In this document: one piece after another, positions 47,696 through 56,539 of the stretch
How positions within the stretch are numbered: the first letter of the stretch is position 1
Layout of the letters: the number at the start of each line of letters is the position of its first letter
From: Bacteroidaceae bacterium
GTDB taxonomy: Bacteria > Bacteroidota > Bacteroidia > Bacteroidales > Bacteroidaceae
Length of the DNA stretch: 64,000 nt
Assembly (NCBI GenBank): GCA_024401215.1
Contig: JAKSLL010000002.1
Location: forward strand, 1-64,000
Reading direction: 5' to 3'
Made by a program: the position numbers and the translations under genes
Notes under the pieces: generated by a model
What the model saw: the letters and a program-made list of their open reading frames with translations, nothing else
The model's database searches: none
What the model was told of the DNA's origin: nothing

Positions 47696-50600
47696 CTATT
47701 TTATCATTATCTTACCAACTTTGCCGCTTGCGTACTTTGCTACATACACACCAGGGCGGAGGTTTTTGACGGTATTCCCTACATACAATCCACTCATATT
47801 ATAGTATCCTACACACAAATCTTTTTGTTTTAGAGATGTTATGCCTGTAGCCTCTCTTTCAACGGTAAGTTTGACCGGTGTCTGGCACGTTCCAAGCACA
47901 TCAGACACAAAATCCATCTCCTCTATTATATAATATGTGTAACCATCAGCATCTTCTAGTTCAAACGTCAGGGGTTCACCACCTTCTCCATACATAGTGA
48001 TATATACAACACCATCTATGCATTCACCCTCACCTCGGCACTCACCATCGGAGTAAGCAGCAACATGATACTCGCCTGAGGCGAGCAGTTCGTCAGCAGC
48101 ATCTATCTTTGCAATAACACCCATCACATTAGGGTAGGCATGGCGATCGTAATCAAAATGTTGGAAAGACACATTTCTACTTTTTGCAAGGTTCATCATC
48201 TGTGGCTCTACTTCAGAAGGCTGGACAAACTTTATTGCCTTAGCGCTCATCGACCTATACATGAATCCTTCGCCTGATGACAGAGTGCGGAGCGTACCTG
48301 CCCACCCTCTTCCACTTGAATACTGTGAAATACCTATCTGTCCGACAATCATATCCCCATCTTCAAGGAGCGAACCCTCCAAAGCGTCAGAGAGCGATTG
48401 CTCTGACTTGCAAGGATAGCCAATCCAATTCCAACCTTTCTTCAGAGCGACAACTTTAGCCGATGTCAATGTACCATCCACACGAAATGGATGCTCCTCG
48501 CTCACATTCACCTTGTAGAGTGTTGATGGTTTAAGCGAAGTGAGAGGTCCCACCATAGTTTTCTTTTTGGTATCATAGACCGACTCTAATGTCTGACCCA
48601 CTATTCTCGTAGCATAACCTTCGAAGACATTGATGGAGAAAGGTGATGCCAAAGGGTGAGATATCCAGTTCCAGCCATTAGAGAGGCTAAAAGGGAATGT
48701 CTCAACCACATCCATATAACCGTTATCCTCTCCTACCTTCTTGTCATAAGAGATAAGGGAGTTAGGTTTGCCTATTGTAGGCCTATTCATCACGTAGAAT
48801 GTGTCGCCTCCGTCAGGATAGCGCCCGCATGACTGATTGTAGGCATGAGCTTTATAAGTGATGGCATCAGCAAAACGCACAAACTCTGGATGAGCAGCGA
48901 AATAAGAGAAGTTGTTGTTGATGAAATCCTCTGACGACGTGATGATGACCTTCTTGTCGTCAGCATTCTTAAGAGCAAAAGTGGCATGTGGCTGGGTTGC
49001 CGCTATCATGCCGTCTGCCCAGATGACAAGGAATCCGTGAGGTTCGATAACAGTGTTGACAGCAGGATTTGCCTCAATCTTATACATAGTAGGATCCTTC
49101 TCGCTATCGCTGATATACAAGCCTGCAACATCAAGAGGTGTGTCTGTCGTATTGTAGAGCTCTATCCAGTCTTCCTTCTTAAAATACTCATTAATATAAA
49201 TATCATTTCCAGCGCCAACCTCATTTATCTTGATCGGCGTTGTTGATGATGCAAGCAGATTGTCATCATCCTGCTGCGCATACATTGCAACAAGATTATA
49301 CTCGCTGAAAGAAAGAGGATACTCAGGCGATGTGCTGACGATGCCATTAGCTGATGACGACTTATAGAGGAGCGCAGCATCCCAATACATCGCTGAGGCT
49401 GAGTTCTCTGCAAGGTGTACTTCCACAGCAATTATATTCTTCCCTTTAACAAACAATGACTTAGGGAGTATTGCTGATCCAAATTCACACTTCTGAGAGA
49501 CATTCTTTATTGCATGAGAAGAATAGCTGACTGTGCCATCTGCCATATTATGGCGTAACGCCTCTTTTCCATTCACATACACAACAAAACCGTCAGCATA
49601 GCCAAAACTGAGTTTGAGGTCGGATGTTATCTGCGAAGCATCAAGGTTGAAAGTCTTAGAGAAATAAGCTGTCTTTGCGTCGTCCTTCAGAACTGTCTTT
49701 GACGCCTTAGCACTACAGAAAGGCGCAGGGCTCTCACGGTAAGAGTCCATATTTGACTTCCATATTGAACCGGTCAATGCTCCTGCATCATAATATCTCC
49801 AGTTGGAATTAGTGCCAAATACATCCACATACGCATCGCTTGACGGACTTCTCCAGCCCACAAAATCATAACCAGCAGGAGCGACAGCCTTAACCGTCAC
49901 TGGTGGATACAACGTGCCACTGAACTTGTCTGTTGGCACTTCTATGCCATTTATGAGAAGCTTTGCCCCCTCAACATTACTGCTCAAGCTAACTGTCTGA
50001 GGATTCTTAAGCGACAGGAAAGTTGACATTGTAGATATGAGAGAAGACTGGCGGTTTGCCGTAAGAGCTGCTCTCAAGAAATCAGCAGAAGGGGTTGCAT
50101 CACCAGGTCTTATTGTATATTCTCCATTCTCATCCGAAAGGTCGAAGTTCGTGTCCTGCTCCTGCTCGCCATTGCCTTTCTTATATTCTTTCACCATCTC
50201 AAGCTTAAGTCCTTGATTCATCTTCGCGCAAAGTTCGTCAATGATAGCCTTGCATCTTGATGGTTCAAACACGCTGCCCGTAATGATGCAATAAGAATCA
50301 ACAAATTTCTTTCTGAACGTCTCATTGTTGAGCATGTTGAGGAATATAGTCACAAACTCTATCTTCTGCTGAATCTGCTTCTCATTGAAGTCGTTGCCAT
50401 CAGGATCAACACCTAAAAGAGGCTTAAAGAGATGGTCATGCTTGTCCATGAGATTGTTGAACGGGAATGTAGTGACGAGACATCCGTCGAGGTCGAAGAG
50501 GACGAAGTGGAACCTTCCATCATCATGTCCATTAGAGACATCCTTTCTGGCGCGGAAACCCTTGACATTATTCTGAGGCCAGTCTGTGCCTCCAAGGTAC

Positions 50601-53005
50601 AGTTCAACACACATATAATTAATATACTCGTCGATGTCAACAATATTGTCGCATATATCCTTATATATAGCATCGTTGGCAACGCCCTTGCTCTTTTCAA
50701 GCCATTCGAGGAACTTGTCCTTTGTGCCGAACTTCTGGATGTAAGCAGAGTCAGGGCTCATCTCAAACTGGTCGAGATAGGAGTTGCTTATTCCATAGTT
50801 TGAATATGCATAATTGCGGTTGTTAGGCTCACGCATATTGAGCACTCCATGATAGTTTCCGTTGACAAACACATGGACAGGTTCCCATGCCTGAGTGTCG
50901 ATATAGAGTCCGGAACGCTTCACTATCTCCTGCAAAGCCACATCCTTAAATCTGTACAAGTGGTCATTACCTGCATTTCTGAGTTGAAGAACCTGATTCT
51001 TGATATAAGGCTTCTCTGAGAAGAATGGATAATCCAAGAACTTCTTTCCATACAAAGAATTTGCCTTGATTTTGAATGAGTGAGGATCCCAAGCGCGGCT
51101 CCATCCTCCACACATCTCAAGGTCAACCTCCTGATTGTAGGCCATGATATTATATCTGCCGCTTCCGTCTTTCTTTATATACTCGAAGTTGACAGGGCGC
51201 TCCCAGTCCATATTCCAGTTGCAGTTATATTTCTTTCCATTGCCAGGACGTCCGTTATCTGTGCCCTTAACAAACAATCCCATCTCATCGCTGTAGAGAT
51301 TCTTGTTTTCTGTCACAACAGAGACAACAGAGAACACATAATCCTTATCCTTCTTGATATAAGAGCGTGTCACGACTTCACTTGGGATGTACCCTTCCTG
51401 GAAAAGTCGGAAACGGTAAGTCGCAGTATTTGTCACAGTGAAAGAGCCGTTGGTACTCTTCTGTCCGTTTGTGAGCGTTGGTGTTGAGCCGTCAGTTGTG
51501 TACATCAAAGTCTGTCCTGCTGGAATTGTGACTTTCACACTGAGACTTCCTGTGAAAAGCTGCGCATCTGTATTAACAACAGGCGCATCAATCTGAGTAT
51601 TCACCCAAACACTGGCATTATTTGAAGCAAGCGGTGAAGGTGTAGAGGTAACGCCCCATATTCCAGCACCATCTACCTTGCGAGCATAAGATGTACGTCT
51701 TATTGCCGCAGGATAAGCGAATCGTGTGACTTCTTTCTTTTGTGAATCGCAGATAATGATTGTGCCGCCATCAAGGTCGAGTTTGAAATCTATCTGATTG
51801 CGTGCGTCTCCGTAGAATGAGTTATGGTCAAACCACAAATTGAGGAATCCACCAGCATGGATTATGCCGAAATCTTTGCGCAGATGAAATTCATGACCCT
51901 TATGGTCCATTATATAGCACCCTCCAAGGTCAACACCTTTATCACTCGGATTGTACAATTCCACCCATCCACCATAATTGAAAGAAGGGTCAACAAACTG
52001 ATCTATATTTGAAGCCTGTATCTCGTTGATAATGACATTTGAAGAAGATACTGTAGAAGAAGACACTGTAACCGTGCAGCTTGCTGACAAACCAGAAATC
52101 TCATCACGGCAAGTCACCTTTGCTGTTCCGTTAGATAAGGCTTTCACAACACCCTCCGTGCTGACAGAAGCCACGCTCTTGTTGTCAACCGTCCACACAA
52201 ACTTCTTGCTTTCAACTGTCTCAGGATTAGTGATAATCCCCAGCTTACTGCTTTCGCCGACAATAAGATTCACCATGCTCTTCTCAAACTTCAAACTCTG
52301 GAGTTTCGTTGTCTTGCCCTCGTACTCGAGAGTCCAGCTGTCGAAAGCTGTCACATCGGCATTGACCTTCGTGTCGGTCTTCACGCCGAATCTGATACGA
52401 CCGTCAGTAACCTCAAACTCGACATAATTGTGGTAACGGCCAAGAGTATTGAAGAAGTAGTCTATTGAAGATGCTGACTCAGGGAAATAAAACTCGCCGT
52501 CTTCTGTTACAGAACCAGCAACATTTGTTTTCACTCCACCCAGCATAATGCTCATGAGAGGCACGCTGCTGTTGTTTGCATAAAGTTCGGCATTGAGAGA
52601 TTCTGAATCATATTCATGCTTGAAGGATGCAGAATTGAAGGATCCACAACGATAATACCCCTGAACACCTAATCTGTATTTTCCATTTGGGACACCTGTG
52701 ACCTCCTGATAAGCTTCAAATACGGTACCTGCAGATTTGTTCTTGTTTGTGAAAATAAGAACTCCGCTTTGAACTTCTGCCACCGACACAGACACAGACT
52801 TTTTCACTGTCCATCCGTTGCTTGTGCCATCTGCATAACTTGAATTTACAATGTAAGAGCCAGTAACATCGCTCCACTCCGTTGCCGATACAGATACGCT
52901 TACTGCTATAAAGAAGAAAAGCAGCAAGAAACTATGCATCAAGCAATGGCTTTTTATATAATTCTTAGAACATAGACTCATGTTAACACGTTGTATTTTT
53001 CGCAT
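47696..53005 (-). CDS. Giant CotH-kinase-domain surface protein with lamin-tail and Ig-like modules
   Basis: A 1769-residue protein; ATGs at 53005, 52981 and 52939 all lead into the signal peptide HSFLLLFFFIAVSVSVSA. Domains in order: N-terminal beta module (45-230); Big_2 (about 235-315, VWTVDNKSVASVSTEGVVKA); lamin-tail LTD1 (about 320-430, NEIQASNIDQFVD); chitobiase-C-like sandwich (475-550, MYTTDGSTPTL); CotH kinase (about 555-900, with HSFKIKANSLYG, QLRNAGND, YLGGTDWPQNN and FVLFDLDG); a sandwich (about 1110-1220); LTD2 (about 1240-1390); and a type IX-like tail ending GVYVAKYASGKVGKIMIK. CotH proteins phosphorylate surface or spore-coat proteins. It lies downstream of the Cthe_2159-like gene. 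Confidence 0.85.
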   Translation of the reverse strand: MRKIQRVNMSLCSKNYIKSHCLMHSFLLLFFFIAVSVSVSATEWSDVTGSYIVNSSYADGTSNGWTVKKSVSVSVAEVQSGVLIFTNKNKSAGTVFEAYQEVTGVPNGKYRLGVQGYYRCGSFNSASFKHEYDSESLNAELYANNSSVPLMSIMLGGVKTNVAGSVTEDGEFYFPESASSIDYFFNTLGRYHNYVEFEVTDGRIRFGVKTDTKVNADVTAFDSWTLEYEGKTTKLQSLKFEKSMVNLIVGESSKLGIITNPETVESKKFVWTVDNKSVASVSTEGVVKALSNGTAKVTCRDEISGLSASCTVTVSSSTVSSSNVIINEIQASNIDQFVDPSFNYGGWVELYNPSDKGVDLGGCYIMDHKGHEFHLRKDFGIIHAGGFLNLWFDHNSFYGDARNQIDFKLDLDGGTIIICDSQKKEVTRFAYPAAIRRTSYARKVDGAGIWGVTSTPSPLASNNASVWVNTQIDAPVVNTDAQLFTGSLSVKVTIPAGQTLMYTTDGSTPTLTNGQKSTNGSFTVTNTATYRFRLFQEGYIPSEVVTRSYIKKDKDYVFSVVSVVTENKNLYSDEMGLFVKGTDNGRPGNGKKYNCNWNMDWERPVNFEYIKKDGSGRYNIMAYNQEVDLEMCGGWSRAWDPHSFKIKANSLYGKKFLDYPFFSEKPYIKNQVLQLRNAGNDHLYRFKDVALQEIVKRSGLYIDTQAWEPVHVFVNGNYHGVLNMREPNNRNYAYSNYGISNSYLDQFEMSPDSAYIQKFGTKDKFLEWLEKSKGVANDAIYKDICDNIVDIDEYINYMCVELYLGGTDWPQNNVKGFRARKDVSNGHDDGRFHFVLFDLDGCLVTTFPFNNLMDKHDHLFKPLLGVDPDGNDFNEKQIQQKIEFVTIFLNMLNNETFRKKFVDSYCIITGSVFEPSRCKAIIDELCAKMNQGLKLEMVKEYKKGNGEQEQDTNFDLSDENGEYTIRPGDATPSADFLRAALTANRQSSLISTMSTFLSLKNPQTVSLSSNVEGAKLLINGIEVPTDKFSGTLYPPVTVKAVAPAGYDFVGWRSPSSDAYVDVFGTNSNWRYYDAGALTGSIWKSNMDSYRESPAPFCSAKASKTVLKDDAKTAYFSKTFNLDASQITSDLKLSFGYADGFVVYVNGKEALRHNMADGTVSYSSHAIKNVSQKCEFGSAILPKSLFVKGKNIIAVEVHLAENSASAMYWDAALLYKSSSANGIVSTSPEYPLSFSEYNLVAMYAQQDDDNLLASSTTPIKINEVGAGNDIYINEYFKKEDWIELYNTTDTPLDVAGLYISDSEKDPTMYKIEANPAVNTVIEPHGFLVIWADGMIAATQPHATFALKNADDKKVIITSSEDFINNNFSYFAAHPEFVRFADAITYKAHAYNQSCGRYPDGGDTFYVMNRPTIGKPNSLISYDKKVGEDNGYMDVVETFPFSLSNGWNWISHPLASPFSINVFEGYATRIVGQTLESVYDTKKKTMVGPLTSLKPSTLYKVNVSEEHPFRVDGTLTSAKVVALKKGWNWIGYPCKSEQSLSDALEGSLLEDGDMIVGQIGISQYSSGRGWAGTLRTLSSGEGFMYRSMSAKAIKFVQPSEVEPQMMNLAKSRNVSFQHFDYDRHAYPNVMGVIAKIDAADELLASGEYHVAAYSDGECRGEGECIDGVVYITMYGEGGEPLTFELEDADGYTYYIIEEMDFVSDVLGTCQTPVKLTVEREATGITSLKQKDLCVGYYNMSGLYVGNTVKNLRPGVYVAKYASGKVGKIMIK

Positions 53006-53049
53006 AGCAATGGCTCACCCATTGTCATGTATTTCATTCTATTCAATTA

Positions 53050-53057
53050 CAAAGATA
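53050..53057 (-). promoter_or_regulatory. Possible -7 box for the CotH gene
   Basis: TATCTTTG on the minus strand 45 bases before the first ATG; no -33 match at the right distance. Confidence 0.35.
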
Positions 53058-53180
53058 GCATCAAATTATGTTATAACATAATATCATGCGTATTTTTCTT
53101 CAGGAATGGTAAAAAATCCCATTCTTATAGACATTATGTCGCTATTCAAATTTGCAAAATCATGTATGGGCGAACCTGCA

Positions 53181-54824
53181 TTACTTACCATTGAGGAGGT
53201 TTATCAACAAGCCAACATCAGCAATGTTTACTACGGAGTCTGCATTTATGTCACCTAAAGCTTTGTTTACAGCCTTACCTGTTATCATGTTCACAAGCGC
53301 ATACACATCTGCCACATTCACATAACCGTCTTCGTTGACATCGCCAAGAAGAGTGTCTGCTGCCTGGAAAGACAAGACTACAGGCTGTGAGTACGAACCC
53401 ACCATGTTGGAAGCCGAGAACTTCACAGCAAGACTTGAAGTGAGTGAATACTCCTTTGCTGTCAGATAGTCATAAACCTTAAATGTGACTGAGCTCTGTG
53501 ATGTGGAATTGCTGTGCACACGAATATAGTTGTCGGAAGCAACACCAATACATGTTGTTCCTGAGAAAGCACCAACAACATACCTTGTATCGTCATCAAC
53601 ATCCACTCCGTTCTTTCGGAGCTGAATGACAACAGACATGTCATGTCTATACTTCTCACAGCTAAACACCCAAGGAGCACGACTGATATTGATGTTACCG
53701 CCCAGCACATGCTCTGTGCCGTCTGTATGATATGGATTCTCTATATTTCCGTAAGCCTTGATTGTTATCTCACCAGCATTGCGATAGATATCATTGTCGG
53801 CACTCACCGCTCTGGCGTTTGTCTCAACTGTTCCGTCTGTGGCTTTGATATCGTTACAGCTCACATCTATATTGCATTCTGTGCCAGCGAAAGTAATATA
53901 GCCACCTTCAAGAACCATTCCATTTGATCTTTTCTTGCCCTTTATGCCTTTTGCACCATTGCCTTCAACAGTCATCTGAATCACTCCACCGCTGAGAATA
54001 GCATTATAACATGCACGCATTCCCTCACCCCTCGAACTCTCAACATTGATATTGACAATACCATCAGACATGTATATCACACTATCGCATTTCAAACCAA
54101 CACTTTCGGCAGCCGTCACATTGGCATTAATAACACCACCTTTGATACTCATTATTCCATAATCGTCAGAGTCGATGCAATCACCTTGCACGCCATTGAT
54201 ATTTAGAACTCCTCCATTGATTTGGAAATAGCGATGTTCATTGTCTGGCTTTCCCTTACCACAGTGGATGCCATCGCCAACTGCAGTAAGAATATTTATT
54301 GTGCCTGCTGTCTTCTTCAGTTTCAGATACTCTTTTGCATAAATTGCGTGACCTGTCCTGCCACTCACATTCAGCACACCAGCACCATCAAATTCTGGAT
54401 GCCCGGAAAAATACATAGCACCTTTATGAACACCAGCCACACCATCAACAAGTGTGTTTACTGTGCCTTCATCAACAATCACATCAATACGCTTACCGCA
54501 GTCAACAGATATTGCCGCTTTGTCAGAACTTGTGATGCTGACACCTGCAAGCTCGATTTTCATCTTATAGCTTGCCCTGATAGAAAGCGACCCATTAGTA
54601 GTTGAACCTGTAAGCTTATACACATATTCCTCAGCATTAGTAGCCGACAGCAATACAACATCCGCTCCATTAACCGTAGCCATAACAGCCGCCGTGGTTG
54701 GTATTTTCACCTCGGCAGTAGCACCTTTGTAATTGACGGTAATGATATCCCCCTCAGTTGCAAATGCGTCAACGGAGAATACTGATAAAATTATAATGAT
54801 GAAAAAATGTGCTAATGTTTTCAT
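53181..54824 (-). CDS. Cthe_2159-like carbohydrate-binding protein with C-terminal dockerin
   Basis: A 547-residue protein with signal peptide (MKTLAHFFIIIILSVFSVDAFA). Residues about 70-370 are a beta-helix of the Cthe_2159 type (IELAGVSITSSDKAAISVDCG, GMYFSGHPEFDGAGVLNVSGR-like units, YFQINGGVLNINGVQGDCID), closely paralleling the protein at 43.4-44.5 kb. A sandwich follows (about 395-480). The last 55 residues are a dockerin pair: LGDVNEDGYVNVADVYALVN and DINADSVVNIADVGLLINLL. It could dock on a cohesin-like protein of this locus. Confidence 0.85.
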   Translation of the reverse strand: MKTLAHFFIIIILSVFSVDAFATEGDIITVNYKGATAEVKIPTTAAVMATVNGADVVLLSATNAEEYVYKLTGSTTNGSLSIRASYKMKIELAGVSITSSDKAAISVDCGKRIDVIVDEGTVNTLVDGVAGVHKGAMYFSGHPEFDGAGVLNVSGRTGHAIYAKEYLKLKKTAGTINILTAVGDGIHCGKGKPDNEHRYFQINGGVLNINGVQGDCIDSDDYGIMSIKGGVINANVTAAESVGLKCDSVIYMSDGIVNINVESSRGEGMRACYNAILSGGVIQMTVEGNGAKGIKGKKRSNGMVLEGGYITFAGTECNIDVSCNDIKATDGTVETNARAVSADNDIYRNAGEITIKAYGNIENPYHTDGTEHVLGGNINISRAPWVFSCEKYRHDMSVVIQLRKNGVDVDDDTRYVVGAFSGTTCIGVASDNYIRVHSNSTSQSSVTFKVYDYLTAKEYSLTSSLAVKFSASNMVGSYSQPVVLSFQAADTLLGDVNEDGYVNVADVYALVNMITGKAVNKALGDINADSVVNIADVGLLINLLNGK

Positions 54825-54898
54825 ACTATTCCGAATTATTCAAAGCCAGATCTTGCGAGTCGACTGATTTATGACAACATAAATAAGCCTATTAAAGC

Positions 54899-54936
54899 AA
54901 CTTGCTCGTTTTGGGGAGTTAAAGTGGAGCTTGTAT
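54899..54936. repeat. GTTAAAG element fragment R5
   Basis: Reads AACTTGCTCGTTTTGGGGAG then GTTAAAG, joined directly to GTGGAGCTTGTAT: both ends of the R3 element with its middle deleted. Confidence 0.75.
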
Positions 54937-55110
54937 AAGCCAATAATAATTTCACAAAGATACACTAAAATTAAATAACACATTCATTTTTGTTAAACAA
55001 AGCGAACTTTCAGAACAATCTAAATGATTTTTTTTGACATTTGACAAACTTACAGCCACAGAAATAGCACAAGCATTGACAGGACTGAAAAAACAAATAC
55101 AAAACGATAT

Positions 55111-55161
55111 CTCCTCTTTAACTACACTTTAACTCTCCAAACTGAGCATGCGACAGTTGAA
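55111..55161. repeat. GTTAAAG element fragment R6
   Basis: CTCCTCTTTAACTACACTTT carries CTTTAAC units 11 bases apart and runs to GACAGTTGAATTA, the same end as R1. It abuts the stop codon of the DUF3108 gene. Confidence 0.7.
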
Positions 55162-55986
55162 TTACTTCATTATTGAGGTTTGCGGATTGCGTAAACCTTT
55201 GCCTCTAACAAAGAATGCTTTAGCAGAGCCAAATTTCAAGAAAAAGTCTATTCTGACTGGCAGATGATTTAGATCGTCAGTAACATAGAAACGCAACAGT
55301 TCCTTATCGGAAGCTCCCTCCTCGTAGTCAAGCAATGAGAACACAAGGCATCGGTATGTCCTGCCATCATTGGCTTTCCACTGCTTTTTGCCTTTATATA
55401 TGAGGGTCTGCTGTTCAACCTTCTTGCCTGTTGTCATCGGGAATAAAATCTTCTGCCCTACTTTATAATCAGCAGGATTGAACGAACGAGCAAGGGAGAG
55501 GATGGACAGCATGTCGTAATTGCATTCGTTAGACTCAAAATGATGTTCTGACCATTCGCCATGTCGGTTGAGATAATTCTGCTTAACATGGCTTTTACCG
55601 TTCGGATAGGAGTACCACACCTCATCAACGGTGTAATTCTTCCCTTCGTATGCCCCTTTACGAAAATACAAAGGCGTAAGCTGAGGAGTTATATAGCTGA
55701 TAAGAGTGTCGCGCATAGTGAAAAATGCGTCACATTTCTTATTGCTTGTAAAAAGCAAGTCATTACGCAACGCTGCCTGCCCATTGTAGTTTTGGGATTT
55801 TATTGTATAGTGCGCCTCACCGCATTTCACCCATACAAATTTCCAATTAAAATACAAGTCGTAAGTGATGTCCTCACCTGCTTGAAATGCCTTGTTTACG
55901 GTACTGCATTGTGCATAAGTCCTGCAAACAGAACAGAACATCAAGAAAGGCATCAAAAACATTAACACATTGTTTCTCACTTTCAT
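55162..55986 (-). CDS. DUF3108 domain-containing secreted protein
   Basis: A 274-residue protein with signal peptide (ends RTYAQ). It carries the DUF3108 pattern: AGEDITYDLYFNWKFVWVKCGEA early, MRDTLISYITPQLTPLYFRK, and VTDDLNHLPVRIDFFLKFGSAKA near the end. The family is periplasmic and probably a lipocalin-like barrel with unknown ligand. Sits between R6 and R7. Confidence 0.82.
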   Translation of the reverse strand: MKVRNNVLMFLMPFLMFCSVCRTYAQCSTVNKAFQAGEDITYDLYFNWKFVWVKCGEAHYTIKSQNYNGQAALRNDLLFTSNKKCDAFFTMRDTLISYITPQLTPLYFRKGAYEGKNYTVDEVWYSYPNGKSHVKQNYLNRHGEWSEHHFESNECNYDMLSILSLARSFNPADYKVGQKILFPMTTGKKVEQQTLIYKGKKQWKANDGRTYRCLVFSLLDYEEGASDKELLRFYVTDDLNHLPVRIDFFLKFGSAKAFFVRGKGLRNPQTSIMK

Positions 55987-56006
55987 AAAGCTAAAGGTTA
56001 TTTGAA

Positions 56007-56114
56007 TACAAGTTTCGCTCCACTTGTTGTGGAGTTAAAGTGTAGTTAAAGAGAAGTTGAAGTGACAAATGTCCGTATATGGCAAACATCCCTTTAACTC
56101 CGAACAAAGTGAGG
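56007..56114. repeat. GTTAAAG element copy R7
   Basis: ATACAAGTTTCGCTCCACTT opens it, then GTTAAAG at 56034 and 56045, the degenerate GTTGAAG, the ACAAATGTCC centre and CTTTAAC at 56092. Same orientation as R1. Confidence 0.78.
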
Positions 56115-56151
56115 ATGGAGTCCTCTCCATATAGCCCATAGAGGGGGCTTT

Positions 56152-56373
56152 TTATTCTATTGAATCAAGGAAAGCAGAGTCGATGACAAACACAATGCTG
56201 TCGGTTGCCGCGTCATTGCCGCCATCTGGCTGCTGTACAAAAGGATTGTCAGTCTTATTGAATGACAAGTAGAGAAAAGCAAAAACACAACCTATGACTA
56301 TGATGCCAAGAAAGAACATGCCAAACATCATATACTGATTTAGTTTTGCCGCTTTATTATTTTTCAGACTCAT
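56152..56373 (-). CDS. Small single-pass membrane protein, unknown
   Basis: A 73-residue protein with one membrane segment (about 17-36, GMFFLGIIVIGCVFAFLYLS), a short basic cytoplasmic head (MSLKNNKAAKLNQY) and an acidic tail. No family recognised. It lies between the S41 protease and the DUF3108 gene on the same strand. Confidence 0.6.
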   Translation of the reverse strand: MSLKNNKAAKLNQYMMFGMFFLGIIVIGCVFAFLYLSFNKTDNPFVQQPDGGNDAATDSIVFVIDSAFLDSIE

Positions 56374-56539
56374 ATCGTATTCCTTTATTAAGAGGGTTAA
56401 GAACTAAACTTTCCCACCCTATTTTTTCTTTTATCATGATAATAAATAAAATAATCGCTCTATAGAGGCTTTCGAAGGGTGGAAAAGTTGAATTAAGAAG
56501 CGTTCGAATCCATTCTGGGTGCTACCGCTGCATGATATC

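Larger units (their letters stand above)
54825..55161. other. Intergenic space with R5, R6 and a promoter
   Basis: R5 at 54899-54936, a minus-strand TATCTTTG -7 box at 54955-54962 for the gene ending at 53181, and R6 at 55111-55161. Between them lies AT-rich sequence without a recognised feature. Confidence 0.55.

Noticed and set aside
56495..56515. GTTCGAATCC, which resembles a tRNA T-loop
   Set aside because: The flanking bases do not form the five-pair T-stem, and no acceptor, D or anticodon arm can be placed around it.
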